Source of the DNA: JBKHDT01 sp046541195
GTDB taxonomy: Bacteria > Pseudomonadota > Gammaproteobacteria > Halothiobacillales > Halothiobacillaceae
Direction of reading: 5' to 3'
Assembly: GCA_046541195.1 (NCBI GenBank)
Contig: JBKHDT010000020.1
Location: 1-36,703 of the forward strand
Length of the DNA stretch: 36,703 nucleotides
In this document: positions 33,095 through 36,703 of the stretch, one piece after another
How the letters are laid out: each line of letters starts with the position of its first letter
How positions within the stretch are numbered: position 1 is the first letter of the stretch
The notes under the pieces: model-generated
Database searches by the model: none
What the model saw: only the letters and a program-made list of their open reading frames with translations
What the model was told of the DNA's origin: nothing
Position numbers and translations under genes: made by a program

Positions 33095-34068
33095 GAATCA
33101 CCCGAGGACAGCACAACCTGAAACCGCGACCGGAAGGTTGCGTGGTCACCCTGGGCAACTTCGACGGCGTCCACCTCGGGCACCAGGCCGTCATGGCACA
33201 GGCCGCCGAAGCCGGGCGCGCGCAGGGCTTGCCGCTGGTCGCCATGACCTTCGAACCCCTGCCGCGGGAGTTCTTCGACCCCGATCAGCCGCTGGCGAGG
33301 CTCACCCGACTGCGCGAGCGCTATCGGGCCATGGCCGGGCTGGGCATCATCGACGAGCTGGTCGTGCTCCACTTCGACAGCAGGCTGGCCGCACTGCCGG
33401 CCGAAGGCTTCGTGCAGGCGATCCTGGTCGGGGGACTGTCGGCCCGCCACGTGGTGGTCGGCGACGACTTCCGGTTCGGTGCCGGGCGGCAAGGCGATCA
33501 CGCCCTGCTCGCCCGGCTCGGGCAGATCCACGGTTTCACGGTCGAGAAGGCCCGCACCTTTCTGCTGGACGGGGAACGCGTGTCCTCGACCCGCGTCCGT
33601 GCCGCGCTGGCTGAGGGCGATCTCGCCCTGGCCACACACCTGCTTGGACGACCCTATGCCTTCTGCGGTCGCGTGGCACATGGCGACAAGCGAGGCCGCA
33701 CGCTGGGGTACCCCACGGCCAACCTGGCGCTGCATCGACGGCACAGCCCTCTTTCGGGCGTGTACGTGGTTGAAACCGCGCTGCCGGACGGGCGCCTGGT
33801 CGCCGGCGTGGCCAATGTCGGCCGGCGGCCCACGGTCGGGGGATTGCGCGCGCGGCTGGAAGTCCACCTGTTCGACTTCGACGAGTCACTCTACGGGCAG
33901 GTCATCGAGGTCCGGTTTCTTCACCGGCTTCGTCCCGAACGCCAGTTCGACTCGGTCGACATGCTGGTCCGCCAGATCGGGGAGGATGCCCGCATGGCGC
34001 GGGCGTGGCTCGAAACAGGATGCTCGGACAGGCAGGCGGGCAGCCCGCGGCACTCGCCGCCGACCTGA
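33091..34068 (+). CDS. ribF: Bifunctional riboflavin kinase / FAD synthetase
   Basis: Makes FMN from riboflavin and FAD from FMN. The 325-residue protein has an N-terminal adenylyltransferase domain with TLGNFDGVHLGHQAV (HxGH-type motif) and SSTRVRAALAEGD, and a C-terminal flavokinase domain with GRTLGYPTANL and VANVGRRPTVGG. The ATG overlaps the murJ stop (ATGA). In most relatives ileS and lspA follow; here the unit ends and a gene from the opposite strand converges, with a large stem-loop between them. The last 20 residues are basic and low in complexity. Confidence 0.97.
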   Translation: MRITRGQHNLKPRPEGCVVTLGNFDGVHLGHQAVMAQAAEAGRAQGLPLVAMTFEPLPREFFDPDQPLARLTRLRERYRAMAGLGIIDELVVLHFDSRLAALPAEGFVQAILVGGLSARHVVVGDDFRFGAGRQGDHALLARLGQIHGFTVEKARTFLLDGERVSSTRVRAALAEGDLALATHLLGRPYAFCGRVAHGDKRGRTLGYPTANLALHRRHSPLSGVYVVETALPDGRLVAGVANVGRRPTVGGLRARLEVHLFDFDESLYGQVIEVRFLHRLRPERQFDSVDMLVRQIGEDARMARAWLETGCSDRQAGSPRHSPPT

Positions 34069-34079
34069 AGCCGCCGACT

Positions 34080-34144
34080 GATCCTGCCCGGCGGGGCGGG
34101 CGCACCAGGCCCTGCCGCGTCCACCCGCCGGGCGAGCCAGGATC
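34080..34144. repeat. Large imperfect stem-loop between converging genes
   Basis: GATCCTG (34080-34086) pairs with CAGGATC (34138-34144), and inside it GCCCGGCGGG (34086-34095) with CCCGCCGGGC (34124-34133); a small bulge separates the two stems and the loop is 28 nt. It lies 12 bp after ribF and 37 bp before the end of the minus-strand gene at 34181. It may end transcription from both sides or be a REP-like palindromic element; no second copy occurs in this window. Confidence 0.6.
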
Positions 34145-34180
34145 ACGGCACCGCCGTCAGGTCACGGTATCCGCGACCGT

Positions 34181-34483
34181 TCAGCGAAACAGTTCCCCGA
34201 TTTCCTCCACCTCGCGTCGCTTGGACCGCTGGAACCGGCGGAAGGATACAGACAGCGCCGAAAGCGCGGCATCCTCATCAAGGGCCGGCTCGGGCGTCTC
34301 GGCGCGGCGCGCCAGCTCTGACCGAGCCCGCTCAAGAAAACAACGGATCTCCTGGGTCGACCAGGAATCGAAAAACGCTTTTTGCAAGTTGGACCTCTTC
34401 TTGGGCGTCTTGACAAACCGAAATGCTGGGATGGCGCCTGGCCGCTCGGGTTCCCTGAGGAAACGTTGCGCGAAGCCATCCAT
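34181..34483 (-). CDS. Hypothetical protein, about 100 residues
   Basis: Not recognised. From the ATG at 34483 the frame gives a basic, soluble protein with no signal peptide or membrane segment. It has FRFVKTPKKRSNLQKAFF near the start, an acidic middle (TPEPALDEDAALSAL) and a helical charged C-terminus (RRFQRSKRREVEEIGELFR). This composition looks like a real protein, unlike the competing frames over the same bases, which are rich in Ser, Arg and Pro. Ribosome site evidence is poor (GAGG only 2 nt from the ATG); the frame stays open to 35023 into lpxL, so the true start is uncertain. No function is proposed. Confidence 0.5.
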   Translation of the reverse strand: MDGFAQRFLREPERPGAIPAFRFVKTPKKRSNLQKAFFDSWSTQEIRCFLERARSELARRAETPEPALDEDAALSALSVSFRRFQRSKRREVEEIGELFR

Positions 34484-34673
34484 GGCCTCGCACGGCAACC
34501 CACGAGCCGGTGGACATTCGCCCGATCCGCGCGCGCCGTGTGACTGACTCGCTTGCGGCACGGCACCGCACCGCCCGCGGGCCACCCGTGCTGCACACGA
34601 ACCCCGGCACTGCGGGGACCTTGTGCCGGGACAACAACATGGTGCCCGGCAAGGCGCGTGGTCAGGGATGGGG

Positions 34674-34679
34674 TAGAAT
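34674..34679 (+). promoter_or_regulatory. -10 box just before lpxL
   Basis: TAGAAT ends 7 bp before the ATG of the acyltransferase gene, so RNA would start at or next to the start codon. No matching -35 box and no ribosome site are visible. The message may be leaderless. Confidence 0.35.
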
Positions 34680-34686
34680 CTCGGCC

Positions 34687-35577
34687 ATGAACAAGCCGCA
34701 CCCTCCCAACGCACTGATCTGGAGAGCAGGCATCGGCCTGGGCCGGGCACTCGCTCGACTGCCGAGGCCTTTGCTGTTCTCGCTGGGTCGGGGTCTGGGC
34801 AGGGTGGCCTACTGGCTCGGGCCGAAGCGGCGTCGCATTGCCGCGACAAACCTGCGCCTGTGCTTTCCCGAACTCGACACCGAAAGGCGCCGAAAGTTAT
34901 TGAAAGCGCATTATAGCAGCCTCGGACAGGGCTTCGCAGAAGTGATCTGGGGCTGGTGGGCCCCCACGCACGAAAACCCGCCGGAATGCACGATCGAAGG
35001 CTGGGAACACCTGGAAGCTGCACGAAGTGACGGACGCGGCGTATTGCTGTATACCGGCCATTTCACCTACATGGAACTAAGCAGCGTGTGCCTGGCCCGG
35101 AAGGTGAACCTCAGCGTGGTCTATCGGCCCAACCGCAATCCATTGATCAACGAGGCAGTCGACGCGGGGCGCGCCCGACACGTGGCGGCGCTGTACGCCA
35201 AGCAGCAGACCACCCGCATGGTCCGGGCACTGCGCCGGGGCGAGGTGCTCTGGATCGCACCGGATCAGAACTACGGACGCGCCCAGAGTGCCACGCTGCC
35301 GTTCTTCGGGGTTCCCTGCGCCACCAATGTCGCAGTGCCGAACCTGGCGCGCCTGGGCAGGGCGCGGATCCTGCCGTTTTTTGCAAGCCGGACCAAAAAC
35401 GGCTTCCACCTGAGGATCGAGCCTCCGCTAAAGGACCTGCCCAGTGGCGATGACGCGGCCGACACCCGACGCCTGACCGAGCGGCTCGAGGCCCATATCC
35501 GGCAGCACCCCGAGGACTACCTCTGGGGTCACCGGCGATTCAAGAAACGGGCTGATGGACAGCCGGCGCCCTACTGA
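34687..35577 (+). CDS. lpxL: Lipid A biosynthesis lauroyl/myristoyl acyltransferase (LpxL/HtrB family)
   Basis: Adds a secondary acyl chain to Kdo2-lipid IVA at the inner membrane. The 296-residue protein has an N-terminal membrane segment region (about 20-45), the catalytic HX4E motif GHFTYMEL (H125, E130), YRPNRNPLIN, and the family stretch GEVLWIAPDQNYG followed by FFGVPCATN. The start at 34687 gives the usual length. Which chain and position it uses (LpxL, LpxM or LpxP type) cannot be read with certainty. The last codons PAPY and stop are part of a 15-bp triple repeat (35563-35607). gmhA and gmhB follow on the same strand, so lipid A and heptose (core) genes are together. Confidence 0.9.
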   Translation: MNKPHPPNALIWRAGIGLGRALARLPRPLLFSLGRGLGRVAYWLGPKRRRIAATNLRLCFPELDTERRRKLLKAHYSSLGQGFAEVIWGWWAPTHENPPECTIEGWEHLEAARSDGRGVLLYTGHFTYMELSSVCLARKVNLSVVYRPNRNPLINEAVDAGRARHVAALYAKQQTTRMVRALRRGEVLWIAPDQNYGRAQSATLPFFGVPCATNVAVPNLARLGRARILPFFASRTKNGFHLRIEPPLKDLPSGDDAADTRRLTERLEAHIRQHPEDYLWGHRRFKKRADGQPAPY

Positions 35578-35607
35578 CCGGCGCCCTACTGACCAGCGCG
35601 CTACTGA
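35563..35607. repeat. 15-bp tandem repeat, three copies, over the lpxL stop codon
   Basis: Unit CCGGCGCCCTACTGA at 35563-35577 and 35578-35592, with a third copy at 35593-35607 carrying two changes. The first copy encodes the last four residues and stop of lpxL; the other two repeat that gene end in the 43-bp gap before gmhA. All three keep the TGA. Confidence 0.95.
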
Positions 35608-35620
35608 AAAGACCAGGAAC

Positions 35621-36202
35621 ATGCTCCCAATTATCCGTCAACGCATCCGTGAACACGCGATCCTGCTCGAAAAGCTCGAAAAGCTGGCACCCCAGATCGA
35701 CGCATTGGCTGCGACGGCTCAGGCAACACTGGGCACAGGGGGCAAGATCCTGCTCTGCGGCAACGGAGGCAGCGCCGCGGACGCCCAGCACATTGCCGCG
35801 GAACTCGTCGGCCGCTTCCAGCGTGACCGGGACGGACTGGCCGCGATCGCGCTGACCACCGACACGTCGATCCTGACCTCGGTGGGAAACGACTATGGCT
35901 TCGAGCAGATTTTCGCCCGCCAGGTCCGGGCCCTGGCCCGGGACGGTGACCTGCTGATCGGGCTGTCCACGAGCGGCAACAGCGCGAATGTGATGGCCGC
36001 CATCGACGCGGCACGTGGAATCGGATGCCGGACGTTCGGGTTGCTCGGCGGAGACGGCGGGCTAATCGCGACGAGGGCCGATGCCGGTATCGTGATCCCC
36101 TCGCGCGTCACTGCACGCATTCAGGAGATGCATATCCTGATCGGCCATATCCTCTGCGAGCTGGTGGAATCGCCCGCGGATTCGTCGCCGGAGTCCTCAT
36201 GA
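35621..36202 (+). CDS. gmhA: Phosphoheptose isomerase
   Basis: Converts sedoheptulose-7-phosphate to D-glycero-D-manno-heptose-7-phosphate, first step of ADP-heptose for the LPS inner core. 193 residues, one SIS domain, with CGNGGSAADAQHIAAELVGRF (residues 46-66, catalytic glutamate and metal-site residues) and LSTSGNSANV. The C-terminal IQEMHILIGHILCELVE carries the catalytic histidine. DiaA, the DnaA-binding paralogue, has a similar fold; the overlapping gmhB settles on GmhA. The start at 35621 has AGGA close by; the frame is open back to 35555 through the repeats. Confidence 0.93.
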   Translation: MLPIIRQRIREHAILLEKLEKLAPQIDALAATAQATLGTGGKILLCGNGGSAADAQHIAAELVGRFQRDRDGLAAIALTTDTSILTSVGNDYGFEQIFARQVRALARDGDLLIGLSTSGNSANVMAAIDAARGIGCRTFGLLGGDGGLIATRADAGIVIPSRVTARIQEMHILIGHILCELVESPADSSPESS

Positions 36203-36703
36203 AGCGACCGTTCAGGTTGATCATTCTGGATCGCGACGGGGTCATCAACCAGGACTCGGACGAGTACGTGAAATCGGTCGATGAATGGATCCCCCTGCCC
36301 GGCGCGCTGGAGGCCATTGCCCGCCTCAAGCAGGCCGGCTGGACCGTGGCGGTGGCCACCAATCAGTCCGGGATCGCCCACGGCCTGTTTGACGAGGATG
36401 CCCTGCGCGCAATGCATGAAAAAATGGCCCGGCTGCTGGCCGAACTCGGGGCGCGCATCGACTACATCACCTGGTGCCCGCACGGACCCGACGACGGCTG
36501 CGACTGCCGCAAGCCACGGCCCGGCCTGTACCAACAAATTGCCCGGCACTTCGACTGCTCCCTGGAAAACGTGCCCGTGGTCGGCGACAGTGCGCGCGAC
36601 CTGGAAGCCGCCGTGGCAGTTGGCGCACGCCCGGTGCTGGTACTCACGGGCAAGGGCGCGCGGACCCGCAGCCAGGCAGACCTTCCCCCCGGGGTGGCGA
36701 TTT
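36199..36703 (+). CDS. gmhB: Heptose-1,7-bisphosphate 7-phosphatase (3' end outside window)
   Basis: HAD phosphatase that removes the 7-phosphate in ADP-heptose synthesis. 168 codons are visible before the window ends, most of the usual 180-190. DRDGVIN (residues 11-17) holds the nucleophile, ATNQSG is motif II, and CPHGPDDGCDCRKPRPG is the zinc loop (Cys-x-His ... Cys-x-Cys) that marks GmhB, followed by VVGDSARDLEAA for magnesium binding. Its ATG overlaps the gmhA stop (ATGA). Confidence 0.95.
   Translation, partial: MKRPFRLIILDRDGVINQDSDEYVKSVDEWIPLPGALEAIARLKQAGWTVAVATNQSGIAHGLFDEDALRAMHEKMARLLAELGARIDYITWCPHGPDDGCDCRKPRPGLYQQIARHFDCSLENVPVVGDSARDLEAAVAVGARPVLVLTGKGARTRSQADLPPGVAI

Noticed and set aside
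34005..34547. Plus-strand open frame between ribF and lpxL
   Set aside because: Ser/Arg-rich, begins inside ribF, no ribosome site or motif; the minus-strand frame over the same bases looks more protein-like.

Overview
This 36.7 kb window looks like chromosomal DNA from a GC-rich gammaproteobacterium, most likely a halophilic or haloalkaliphilic sulfur oxidiser of the Chromatiales/Ectothiorhodospiraceae type. The evidence is a soxXA-soxB set, a rhodanese-TusA sulfur-carrier pair, a sucrose (compatible solute) synthesis operon, and gamma-type gene neighbourhoods: rrn-tyrS-M23 peptidase-anmK, ilvB-ilvN-ilvC-pssA-leuA, comF-bioB, tesA/ybbA/ybbP, murJ-ribF and gmhA-gmhB. No phage, IS element, CRISPR array or tRNA was seen. 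The taxonomic placement is inference from gene content only.

Layout. At the left edge (1-260) two tandem sigma70 promoters with GC-rich discriminators point out of the window and probably drive an rRNA operon just beyond it. tyrS (minus) is divergent from an M23 endopeptidase gene and anmK (plus), both of cell-wall turnover. A minus-strand block, 4637-12020, reads rhodanese, tusA-like, ilvB, ilvN, ilvC, pssA, leuA, holD: branched-chain amino acid synthesis with a phospholipid gene and a replication gene embedded. leuA has its own promoter and a long leader with a possible leader peptide. bepA (outer-membrane quality control) reads the other way.

From 13.7 to 17.3 kb lie soxX, soxA and soxB, the periplasmic thiosulfate-oxidation proteins. 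soxYZ and soxCD are not here. soxXA and soxB appear to be two transcription units separated by strong hairpins; their promoter regions share a T-tract placed exactly 37 bp before the -10 box. Next come a GT4 glycosyltransferase with a PAP2 phosphatase, an exported SNase-like nuclease, L31 type B, comF, an unrecognised small membrane protein, and bioB.

From 23.07 to 27.55 kb is a tightly overlapped operon (minus): GH100 neutral invertase, sucrose-phosphate synthase carrying a degenerate C-terminal HAD domain, and sucrose-phosphatase. Sucrose synthesis and hydrolysis are thus made from one transcript. The rest is envelope and housekeeping: ybbA-ybbP ABC transporter divergent from tesA with overlapping start codons, murJ-ribF, a small unknown gene, an LpxL-type acyltransferase, gmhA, and gmhB cut by the window end.

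No clearly new multi-gene system was found. The best leads are the shared sox promoter layout, the leuA leader, the sucrose operon with its altered HAD domain, and two cases where a short tandem repeat has duplicated the stop-codon end of a gene.
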